Shown here in pieces: positions 7,951 to 14,319 of a stretch of 14,438 nucleotides of DNA. The DNA is taken from the NCBI GenBank assembly GCA_003554685.1, contig PWHA01000025.1, forward strand, positions 1 to 14,438, in the 5' to 3' direction. The DNA comes from Halanaerobiaceae bacterium (lineage in GTDB: Bacteria; Bacillota; Halanaerobiia; Halanaerobiales; Halarsenatibacteraceae). Numbering within the stretch: position 1 is the stretch's first letter; each line of letters begins with the position of its first letter. The notes beneath the pieces were generated by a model. That model did no database searches and was not told where the DNA came from. It worked only from the letters and a program-made list of their open reading frames with translations. The position numbers were made by a program, and so were the translations under genes.

Positions 7951-8997
7951 TTAAGCCTCAGCCCGGGTCTGTCTGGTTTCCAGCAGACGGTAGGCCATTG
8001 TCTTACTTTCAGCTATTGTAGTCGCTATATCACCCGGGCTGGTAATGGTTCCGGCCAGATAAATTCCACTTTCCTCGGGAGGCCAGATCGGCCTTAAAAA
8101 TCCATCCTCTGTCTGCTGCAGGTTAAAAATCCTGGCCCATCTATCATGCTCGGGACCGGGATGAATTCCCTCGGATAGAACCAGAAGATCTGTTTCGATG
8201 GTGGCCATTTTGCCGGACTGCTGATCCTCATAATGAATTATTAAGGAATCCTGACCGCGCTCCAGCCTCAGGGGTTTGCAGTTATAATAAGCAATTTCTC
8301 TTTCCTGTAAATCCCTGCGGGAGAGATTAACTAAAAAACCGGCCTCCTGCATGTCAATAAAAAACATGCTGAGCTCCATCTCAGGAAAATTCTCCCTTAA
8401 AACCCTGGCAATCCGATAATTATAACCGCAGCAGACCCGGGAACAATACTGGGCCTTTTCCTGCAGATTACGGGACCCATTACATTGTAAAAAGACAGCC
8501 GACTTCGGGGCAAAACCCAGATCAAACTCCAGGGATTGTCCGGAAAGCTGGTCCTGTCTCTCTTCCAGCATATCTTCAAAATCACTGGCCCAGATAATTC
8601 TCTCATCCTGAAATATTTCTGGAGTACCTGTTTCCAGTTCCGACCATCTGGTATGGCCGGTGGCCAGTACAACTTCAGAAATATCGCCAACCTCTTTTTC
8701 TCCCTCGTCGTCCGAGGTTATCAGAGTATATTCATCCTTCTCCTGCAAACAGTCCACCACCGTGGTGTTATAGGCTACTTCAACTGCCTGGTTCTCGCGC
8801 ACCTCATTAAAAACAGTATCTACCAGGCAAAGATTACAGCGGGTACATAAACTATCAGCTTTACAGCCATAGTTTTTAATATTTCCCCCCAGGCTGTCCT
8901 CTTTTTCCACCAGCAGTATCTGCTGCCCGGCTGCTGCCAGTTCGGCCGCAGCCGTACAGCCCGCTATGCCACCTCCTATAACAGCTATTCTTGACAT
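7951..8997 (-). CDS. Short HdrA-like FAD/Fe-S flavoprotein (N-terminal half of a split HdrA)
   Basis: A 348-residue flavoprotein related to the FAD module of HdrA. It opens with a Rossmann GGGIAG (8-13) and LVEKEDSLGG (29-38). A four-cysteine motif C45-x5-C51-x2-C54-x2-C57 follows, likely a [4Fe-4S] site next to the flavin. The HdrA-type QCNGSR (171-176) and CSRVCC (185-190) segments come next, and the protein ends in the family's GIYLAGTITSP region (311-321). It lacks the C-terminal ferredoxin pair of full HdrA; those are supplied by the next gene. The gene lies 22 bases after the methyltransferase gene, which ties the redox module to methyl-THF chemistry. Alternatively it may be an independent flavin oxidoreductase. 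The HdrA-family assignment is firm and the pairing is inferred. Confidence 0.85.
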   Translation of the reverse strand: MSRIAVIGGGIAGCTAAAELAAAGQQILLVEKEDSLGGNIKNYGCKADSLCTRCNLCLVDTVFNEVRENQAVEVAYNTTVVDCLQEKDEYTLITSDDEGEKEVGDISEVVLATGHTRWSELETGTPEIFQDERIIWASDFEDMLEERQDQLSGQSLEFDLGFAPKSAVFLQCNGSRNLQEKAQYCSRVCCGYNYRIARVLRENFPEMELSMFFIDMQEAGFLVNLSRRDLQEREIAYYNCKPLRLERGQDSLIIHYEDQQSGKMATIETDLLVLSEGIHPGPEHDRWARIFNLQQTEDGFLRPIWPPEESGIYLAGTITSPGDIATTIAESKTMAYRLLETRQTRAEA

Positions 8998-9019
8998 TTT
9001 TTTCGCCCCTTTTATTTGC

Positions 9020-9814
9020 TTAATCCAGTTCTCCAGCTCTAGAAGCCTTGAGATAATTCATAGCATGCTGATCAGCATTGGTGAGAACCTCAGCAGCCTT
9101 AACCAATTTCATCATGTGTTCATCCAGAGGATCAATTATGGCCGAATCCATACCCCGGCTGATCCCCATTACAATAAAGGCCTGGTTTAAAAGAGAACGG
9201 TGCGGCAGGCCAAAGGAGATATTACTCAGGCCGCAGGTTATATGAATATCTTCATTATAATTGGATATAGTTTCAATGGCTTCAAGTATCTGCAGGCCCA
9301 CCGTGCCATCAACGCTGATGGGGTTGATGATGGGATCGACAAAGATATTTTCTGCCGGTACCCCATCCTCAATCAGTTTATCGACCAGTTTTTTGCCATA
9401 ATTGATCCTGTCCTCGGCATTATCAGGCATTCCCTCATCGCTCATACAGAGCGCAATAACTTTGGCATCAAACTCCTTGACAATGGGCAGCACGTTGGCA
9501 TAACGTTCTTCTTCCAGGGTAATGGAGTTTATCAGAGGGATGCCTTCATGCTTTTCAGCTGCAGCCTTCAGGGCCTTGGCGCTGGGACTGTCCAGAGCCA
9601 GCGGCTTCTCCACAACTTCTTGGACAACCTCTACCAGCCAGAGCAGATGATCAATTTCCTCTTCCACAAAGGCTCCGGCATTTACATCAATATAGGAAGC
9701 CCCTGCCTTTTCCTGTTTTAGGGCTACATCCTGGATAAATTCCTTATCACGCTCAGCAATCTTTTCTTTAATCTCATCTCTGGTGGAATTAATCAATTCA
9801 CCGATAACAATCAT
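9020..9814 (-). CDS. Methyltetrahydrofolate:corrinoid protein methyltransferase (MtgA/AcsE-like)
   Basis: A 264-residue pterin-binding TIM-barrel methyltransferase that exchanges a methyl group between a corrinoid protein and the N5 of tetrahydrofolate. The residues known to matter in Moorella AcsE are at matching positions: D75 in LALDS, N96 in LINS, D160 in FVDPI and N198 in CGLSNIS. The start MIVIGELINS and the length (264 against about 262 for AcsE) also fit. AcsE itself serves the CO dehydrogenase/acetyl-CoA synthase corrinoid protein. Here the nearby corrinoid protein and MttB-type gene instead suggest an MtgA-like role, passing a substrate-derived methyl group to THF, but AcsE activity cannot be excluded. 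GGGGAGG precedes the ATG. It is the first gene after a hairpin-containing gap and probably heads the Hdr operon. Confidence 0.9.
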   Translation of the reverse strand: MIVIGELINSTRDEIKEKIAERDKEFIQDVALKQEKAGASYIDVNAGAFVEEEIDHLLWLVEVVQEVVEKPLALDSPSAKALKAAAEKHEGIPLINSITLEEERYANVLPIVKEFDAKVIALCMSDEGMPDNAEDRINYGKKLVDKLIEDGVPAENIFVDPIINPISVDGTVGLQILEAIETISNYNEDIHITCGLSNISFGLPHRSLLNQAFIVMGISRGMDSAIIDPLDEHMMKLVKAAEVLTNADQHAMNYLKASRAGELD

Positions 9815-9871
9815 TATTTTCTACCTCCCCATCACTGGATTTTTATAGTTTACCTGATTAACTCAGATAAA

Positions 9872-9888
9872 TTCTCCCGTTGGGAGAA
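9872..9888 (-). terminator. Hairpin upstream of the methyltransferase gene
   Basis: A perfect 7-bp inverted repeat TTCTCCC / GGGAGAA with a 3-base loop. On the minus strand only a short TTT run follows it, so it is at best a weak terminator or attenuator. It could equally be a regulator site or a transcript-stability element in the leader of the methyltransferase gene, whose ATG is 58 bases further on. Confidence 0.3.
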
Positions 9889-9929
9889 AAATGCTGCTTT
9901 GTAGAACAATGAAAACCCAGCAAATTTTT

Positions 9930-9950
9930 AAAAAAAAGCAAAATTTTTGC
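9930..9950 (-). terminator. Possible rho-independent terminator after the DUF1638 gene
   Basis: Read on the minus strand, the palindrome GCAAAAATTTTGC is followed directly by eight T residues, beginning 21 bases past the DUF1638 stop. The stem is AT-rich with a tiny loop, so termination may be partial. If active, it would separate the hydantoinase-DUF1638 transcript from the methyltransferase-Hdr operon. Confidence 0.4.
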
Positions 9951-9971
9951 AATGCTATAAGGGTTTTGAAA

Positions 9972-10625
9972 TCAAACCAGATTGGATCGCAAAACCAGCC
10001 TTCCCGGCGGGAAGTGAGCAATTTCCTGATTCTTTTCTCCCTCCATCAGCTTATTCAACAGGTCTGGAGAACCTTCCTGCTCACTGTATTCCACCCCGAT
10101 AAAATCAGCCACCCTGCGGGCATATTCCCGATATTCTATAAGTTCTTTCTCCGGCAGCCAGGTGTTGATAAAAACCAGCCTGGTATAATTGCGGTACTCC
10201 ATTTCTATGGTTTCCCTGGCTATCTCCTCACCGACTACTTCTACATAGTTTTCATATTCACTTATGGGATCACCGCCAAACTCAATCCAGCCCCGGGAAA
10301 GATAAATGGTTCCCGGAGAAGCTTTAAATTCCTGCATGTAATTCTGAGCTGATCCTAACAGCAGTGAGATGCAGTCATGAGCTCTGGGAATAATAAGGGT
10401 AGCACTTTCTCCGCTCAAGCCCGAGGTGCCATGAGAACAGAGACCATAGCCCAGTCTGATGCACCTGTACCCCTGTGATTCACTCTCAGCAATTGCCTCC
10501 TGCAAGCTGTTGTTCAATTTATCCGGGGTTCGGTGCAAACCATACTCCATAAACTGATAATCCATACCAGGATTCAATGCTTCAATTTCGGGTCTGATAG
10601 TAGAGCAGGCTATTATTTTATCCAC
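9972..10625 (-). CDS. DUF1638 family protein, accessory to corrinoid methyltransferases
   Basis: A 217-residue soluble protein recognised as DUF1638 from its conserved blocks: IIACSTIRPEIEAL near the start, EYGLHRTPDKL (27-37), LGYGLCSHG (58-66), IPRAHDCISLLLGS (79-92), PGTIYLSRGWIEFGGDP (104-120) and YRNYTRLVFI (144-153). The family function is not known. Its members commonly sit beside MttB-like methyltransferases, corrinoid proteins and hydantoinase-type ASKHA proteins, as here. Conserved C63, H83, D84 and C85 could form a metal or cofactor site, but that is inference. The start is taken as GTG at 10623-10625, with GGAGG 10 bases upstream. An in-frame TTG three codons earlier is only 1 base from that site and is too close to be used. 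The preceding gene ends 18 bases upstream of the GTG, so the two are co-transcribed. Confidence 0.85.
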   Translation of the reverse strand: MDKIIACSTIRPEIEALNPGMDYQFMEYGLHRTPDKLNNSLQEAIAESESQGYRCIRLGYGLCSHGTSGLSGESATLIIPRAHDCISLLLGSAQNYMQEFKASPGTIYLSRGWIEFGGDPISEYENYVEVVGEEIARETIEMEYRNYTRLVFINTWLPEKELIEYREYARRVADFIGVEYSEQEGSPDLLNKLMEGEKNQEIAHFPPGRLVLRSNLV

Positions 10626-10635
10626 CTCTTTCAAA

Positions 10636-10640
10636 CCTCC
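10636..10640 (-). promoter_or_regulatory. Ribosome binding site that decides the DUF1638 start
   Basis: GGAGG is 10 bases before the GTG at 10623-10625 and only 1 base before the TTG at 10632-10634. Normal spacing supports the GTG start and the shorter N-terminus, which also fits the family. Confidence 0.55.
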
Positions 10641-10643
10641 TAT

Positions 10644-12620
10644 TCAGGCAGTCCAGGGTTTACCAACTGCTGAAAATTCCAGCCTGGTTTCTATAAATAT
10701 CTTGTCTTCTTCCCGGAAAGATGAAAGCCTGCCATACTTATCTTCCCTTTCCATGTTAATTACTAAATTTTTACCCCCGGCTTCCCGGCCTCGCTTAAGA
10801 ACAAATTCCCGGCCAATTTTTTCAGCTTCAGCCAGAGCAACCTCCAGATCTTTAAAACCCAGCCTTTCCTCCGGAGTATGGACTGCATAGCCGGCTCCAA
10901 CCTCATCAGGTTTAATTATTATAGTCATCCGCTCAATTATTTTACCCATAACAGTTCCAACGGCATTGGCCACTTCAGCTGCCTCGGGCAGTTTCAGTTC
11001 TGCCTTCAGCATTCTGGCAATTTCCGGGAAATAAGCCCGGACCGGGGCTCCAACGCCGATCAGTGGTTTATTGAGTTTCAGGTTTAAGTCCAGAAATTCA
11101 CCATCAGGATTAACCAGCATCCTGTCAAGCAGGTACTCAATTTCGCGGGAGGAGAAGTCCAGTTCAGCTCCTTCCTGTTCCAGGGCTGCTTCTACCACCA
11201 GAAGTGCCGTTCGATAATAAACCAGAAAAAGAACATCCTCTGCCAGTTCTTTCGGTTGCTGGCCCCGGCGCTCTGCCATAATTTTCAGGCCAAGCTCGGC
11301 AGCCTCCCGGTTCCAGTCGGTATAAGTTCCCTTCCAGTGAAGTATATCTGTGGGGGTAAGAGAAGTCCTGTGCAGACAGCCGGTTTCTACCAGCTTCTCC
11401 CAGGTAAGCAGTTCAGCATCAACCTCCAGCTTTTTAGCCAGCTTCCAGATGGTATGAGGTTTTTCCCTGATAACTTCCAGAATGTTTTTTTGCAGCCGAG
11501 AAAGGGAAAATTTTTCGGGATCTCTGATATGAACCAGAGCACTCACAGGTTGATAGGTTAAAGGAAATGGAGCAAAGCGTTCGATCTGCTGCAGCTCTTT
11601 CAGCAGATGGGGATACCTGTTTGTGGCCCAGGATAGGGGAAAGACTCTTTGAGGCCCCAGGTCAAGCTCTCCTTCAGAGGAAACTTTAACCAGACTGTCA
11701 CCGCCGAGACCAATGGTTCTAATATCGGCAGCCTTAATTCTGGTATGCCAGCCGCCAACCCGGGCTCCCTGGGGATTTATGCGGGGAGAACCATCCTGCA
11801 AAACAGCCAGATCGGTTGTAGTGCCTCCCATATCAACAATGATACCGTCATTAACACCGGCCAGCTGCCGGGCGCCAACCACACTGGCTGCCGGGCCTGA
11901 GAGAGATGTTTCTACCGGCCTGCTGCGGGCTTCCTGCTCACTGATAAGGCTGCCATCACCCCGGACAACCATCAGAGGGGCATTAATTTCATTTTTGGCC
12001 AGCATTTTTTTTACACTATCAATCAATCCGGTAATCAGAGGTAAAAGACGGGCATTAAAAACCGCAGTTGTAACTCTTTCCTGAAAACCCAGATCAGAAC
12101 TTAATTGATTGGCAGCTACCACCGGATAACCGGTGGTTTCAGTGATAATCCTGGCTGCCTCTTTTTCCTGGATAGGGTTTCTTATTCCCAGATAACCACA
12201 GACAGCATAGGCATCAACTTTTTCCTGTAGTTCCCGGGCAGCCCGGCGAACCTCTTCTTCCTTCAGCGGCTCTTTAATCTTACCCTTGATGGTACACCCG
12301 CCGGTAACCACCCGCTGATGGCGGGTTGGCAGGTCCTCATCAGGATCAAAGCCAATCATGATGGCCCCGACCTCAGCACCCTGGCCCTCAACAATAGCGT
12401 TGGTAGCCAGGGTGGTAGAGAGCGAGACCAGTTTAATATCATCAGTTTTTACTTCCGGAACAGCGAGAAGTTCCGTAAGGCAGCTGCCAATAGCCTGAGT
12501 TAAATCACTCCGGGTAGTGATTGTTTTAGTGCTGGTTATTATTTCTTCATTGTTTAGGTCTATTACCACTCCATCGGTAAAGGTTCCTCCGGTATCGATC
12601 CCCAGAGCAAGATTTGCCAT
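10644..12620 (-). CDS. Hydantoinase/oxoprolinase-type ASKHA protein (HyuA-like), putative corrinoid accessory factor
   Basis: A 658-residue protein of the hydantoinase A/oxoprolinase family. The first ATP phosphate loop DTGGTFTD (9-16) and a second ASKHA loop VDMGGTTTDLAVL (262-274) are intact, with SGPAASVVGA at 241-250, GLGGDS at 304-309 and TPTDILHW at 422-429. A helix-turn-helix-like insert lies at about 375-420. No cysteine cluster is present, so it is not a standard [2Fe-2S] RACE/RamA activator. True hydantoinases usually have a separate HyuB partner, which is absent. The neighbours are an MttB-like methyltransferase, a corrinoid protein and DUF1638, so an ATP-dependent role in corrinoid protein activation or methyl-substrate handling is more likely than hydantoin hydrolysis (inference). 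The ATG follows GGAGGAGG and a small hairpin. It lies downstream of the largest gap in the window, probably with its own promoter. Confidence 0.85.
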   Translation of the reverse strand: MANLALGIDTGGTFTDGVVIDLNNEEIITSTKTITTRSDLTQAIGSCLTELLAVPEVKTDDIKLVSLSTTLATNAIVEGQGAEVGAIMIGFDPDEDLPTRHQRVVTGGCTIKGKIKEPLKEEEVRRAARELQEKVDAYAVCGYLGIRNPIQEKEAARIITETTGYPVVAANQLSSDLGFQERVTTAVFNARLLPLITGLIDSVKKMLAKNEINAPLMVVRGDGSLISEQEARSRPVETSLSGPAASVVGARQLAGVNDGIIVDMGGTTTDLAVLQDGSPRINPQGARVGGWHTRIKAADIRTIGLGGDSLVKVSSEGELDLGPQRVFPLSWATNRYPHLLKELQQIERFAPFPLTYQPVSALVHIRDPEKFSLSRLQKNILEVIREKPHTIWKLAKKLEVDAELLTWEKLVETGCLHRTSLTPTDILHWKGTYTDWNREAAELGLKIMAERRGQQPKELAEDVLFLVYYRTALLVVEAALEQEGAELDFSSREIEYLLDRMLVNPDGEFLDLNLKLNKPLIGVGAPVRAYFPEIARMLKAELKLPEAAEVANAVGTVMGKIIERMTIIIKPDEVGAGYAVHTPEERLGFKDLEVALAEAEKIGREFVLKRGREAGGKNLVINMEREDKYGRLSSFREEDKIFIETRLEFSAVGKPWTA

Positions 12621-12634
12621 CTTCCCGCCTCCTC

Positions 12635-12648
12635 CAGCTCAACAGCTG
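12635..12648 (-). other. Small hairpin overlapping the ribosome-site region
   Basis: Perfect inverted repeat CAGCT-GTTG-AGCTG on the minus strand, lying immediately before and touching the GGAGGAGG ribosome site of the hydantoinase gene. A stem here could modulate translation start. It is only 5 bp long, so chance is possible. Confidence 0.3.
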
Positions 12649-12680
12649 AAACAATAGTATTTGCCTATATTTTTAAAATG

Positions 12681-12729
12681 AACTCTGATATGAGTGTAAT
12701 ATAACTCTGATTAGTAAAACAACTCTGAT
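12681..12729. repeat. Three direct copies of AACTCTGAT (operator-like)
   Basis: Identical 9-mers AACTCTGAT start at 12681, 12703 and 12721 (ATCAGAGTT on the coding strand), 61-109 bases upstream of the hydantoinase start codon. The 22- and 18-base spacing is near two helical turns, which suits binding of a regulator on one DNA face. No regulator gene is in the window. Confidence 0.5.
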
Positions 12730-12854
12730 GAAATGTTCATTTTTTGTTTTTTATATTTGCTTTATAGTTTTATATAATATTTTTTTATATATTATTATTT
12801 TATACACTAATATAACTTATTAAACATTGACCGGAACAATTCCTGCATTTATTT

Positions 12855-14303
12855 TTACATTTTGCTTTCAGCCCGTTCCACAATTTCATCCAGCTTTTTA
12901 ACAACATCATCGGGCAGCGGTTCCGGTTCATAGTTTTCCAGGATATCCTTCACCTTTTCATTGGCCCTGTCAAACAGAGTCTTTTCACCATCCATCTCCC
13001 AGTTGTCATAGAATACCCGCTGGAAAAGCTCTGGATACCAGGTTTCGGTTTTAAAGTATTTCATGGTGTGTTCATCGCCCAGGAAATGTCCACCGGGACC
13101 TATTCTATCAATTACATGGGTGGCCAGAGTATCATCATTAACTCCAATGCCCCGCACTATTCGGCGGGCGTAACCGATCAGTTCATCAGAAATTACCAGG
13201 TTTTCCAGGGAAGCGGCATTTCCATGTTCAATATAACCGACATCATGGTTGAGATTGGCTCCCGACTGGGCGGTGATTAAGATCGAAAGAGCATCTTCAA
13301 TGGCAGCCTGCTCGTCAACAATTTTGGAATCGGAGCAGCCGCAGGTGCCGAACATCGGAATATCCAGATAATTAGAAACATCAGCCAGACCGGCCTGCAT
13401 CAGATGAAACTCAGGAGCTCCATAGGAAAAAATGGTGGTATTCATATCCATGATGGTAAAAACTCCCCCCATGATGAAGGGGTTGCCAGCATTAGTCTGC
13501 TGATTTAGAACCAGACCGCTCAGGCTTTCTGCCAGCCCGTTGGCCATTGCTCCGGCCAGGGTAGCCGGTACGGTTCCACCTGCCATGATACAGGGAGTAT
13601 AAACCACCGGCAGTGATTTCTTGCCGGCCAGCACCAGCTTCTGGGCCGCATCCTCTGCATGCTGCAGGGGAGAAATCGGCTCAGCATAGAGGGTCATAAA
13701 GGGATTATTTCTCAGTTCTTCTTCCCCCCCAACAACTACCTCGCACATTTCAATTATATCGGCATAGCCAGCCACGTCATTGGCAGTAATAACTATCGGC
13801 TTGGAGGTATTGAGAACCATGGCCTGGAATTGATGCCGGTCATAGACGGGCTGAGGTACATCCTGGACAATACCCAGTGACATGACGAAATCCAGATTAT
13901 CCAGAGCATCTATGGTCTTGGTCGCCATAGAAACAGTTTCTTTGCTGGCTGTTACTCTATCACCGGTATAGGGATCGATAAACTTTGGTGTATCAGAACC
14001 GGTGCCAAAATAAGCATTATTACCGGTCAGTTCCATTACCCGCTCCCTGGTCCGGCTGTTGCTGAGAGTTACCTTGCTGGGAGCTGTTGATATTGCCTGA
14101 TCAACCAGACGGGCCGGAATCCTGACCCTGTTATCCTCGACAAAACAGCCGGCATTTTTCATGATTTCAATAGCTTCTTCATCATGATATACAACCCCGG
14201 TACTCTCCAGAATTTCCATGGAGGCTTCCAGGATCTTATTTATCTGATCTTCAGAAAGAACCTCTAGAACAGTTCCTGCATTAACTTTATAACTGCTTTT
14301 CAT
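12855..14303 (-). CDS. MttB-superfamily methylamine/betaine-type:corrinoid methyltransferase, non-pyrrolysine type
   Basis: A 482-residue member of the trimethylamine methyltransferase (MttB) superfamily, whose members transfer a methyl group from a methylated nitrogen substrate to the cobalt of a partner corrinoid protein. Recognisable blocks include the N-terminal ILEASMEILESTGVVYH (25-40), FGTGSD (99-104), GTCGCSDSKIVDEQAA (319-334), GANLNHDVGYIE (348-359) and GPGGHFLGDEHT (402-413). The frame runs without interruption at the family's usual length and holds no internal TAG, so it lacks the pyrrolysine of true trimethylamine methyltransferase. Characterised relatives without it act on glycine betaine and other quaternary or carnitine-like amines, but the substrate cannot be read from sequence alone. 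It starts 16 bases after the corrinoid protein gene, with GGGGGG before the ATG. It is probably the substrate-specific MtgB-like component of this system. Confidence 0.9.
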   Translation of the reverse strand: MKSSYKVNAGTVLEVLSEDQINKILEASMEILESTGVVYHDEEAIEIMKNAGCFVEDNRVRIPARLVDQAISTAPSKVTLSNSRTRERVMELTGNNAYFGTGSDTPKFIDPYTGDRVTASKETVSMATKTIDALDNLDFVMSLGIVQDVPQPVYDRHQFQAMVLNTSKPIVITANDVAGYADIIEMCEVVVGGEEELRNNPFMTLYAEPISPLQHAEDAAQKLVLAGKKSLPVVYTPCIMAGGTVPATLAGAMANGLAESLSGLVLNQQTNAGNPFIMGGVFTIMDMNTTIFSYGAPEFHLMQAGLADVSNYLDIPMFGTCGCSDSKIVDEQAAIEDALSILITAQSGANLNHDVGYIEHGNAASLENLVISDELIGYARRIVRGIGVNDDTLATHVIDRIGPGGHFLGDEHTMKYFKTETWYPELFQRVFYDNWEMDGEKTLFDRANEKVKDILENYEPEPLPDDVVKKLDEIVERAESKM

Positions 14304-14319
14304 GATTTACCCCCCTGAC

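Larger units (their letters stand above)
12621..12854 (-). promoter_or_regulatory. AT-rich intergenic region, likely promoter/operator of the hydantoinase gene
   Basis: The 234 bases between the MttB-like and hydantoinase genes hold no ORF with a convincing start. Most of it is extremely AT-rich, with several TATAAT-like strings on the minus strand, unlike the balanced composition of the genes. It also contains three copies of a 9-base direct repeat and a 5-bp hairpin next to the ribosome site. No strong GC-rich terminator follows the mttB-like stop; only a weak GGAA/TTCC hairpin is seen near 12836. No clear -35/-10 pair or sigma-54 (GG-N10-GC) site could be fixed, so the exact promoter is not assigned. 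Confidence 0.45.

Noticed and set aside
8397..8690. 97-codon minus-strand frame inside the short HdrA-like gene
   Set aside because: Out of frame within a gene with well-conserved motifs, and it lacks a ribosome site or family match.
9891..10352. 153-codon plus-strand frame starting in the gap before DUF1638
   Set aside because: Most of it is antisense to the DUF1638 gene, it has no ribosome site, and its start lies in the terminator-like AT tract.
12621..12854. Sigma-54 promoter upstream of the hydantoinase gene
   Set aside because: No GG-N10-GC pair with flanking TGGC/TTGC was found on the minus strand in this gap or in 9815-9971.
12621..12854. CRISPR array or mobile-element end at the direct repeats
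   Set aside because: The repeats are only 9 bases with 9- to 13-base spacers, there are no Cas or transposase genes, and no terminal inverted repeats are seen.
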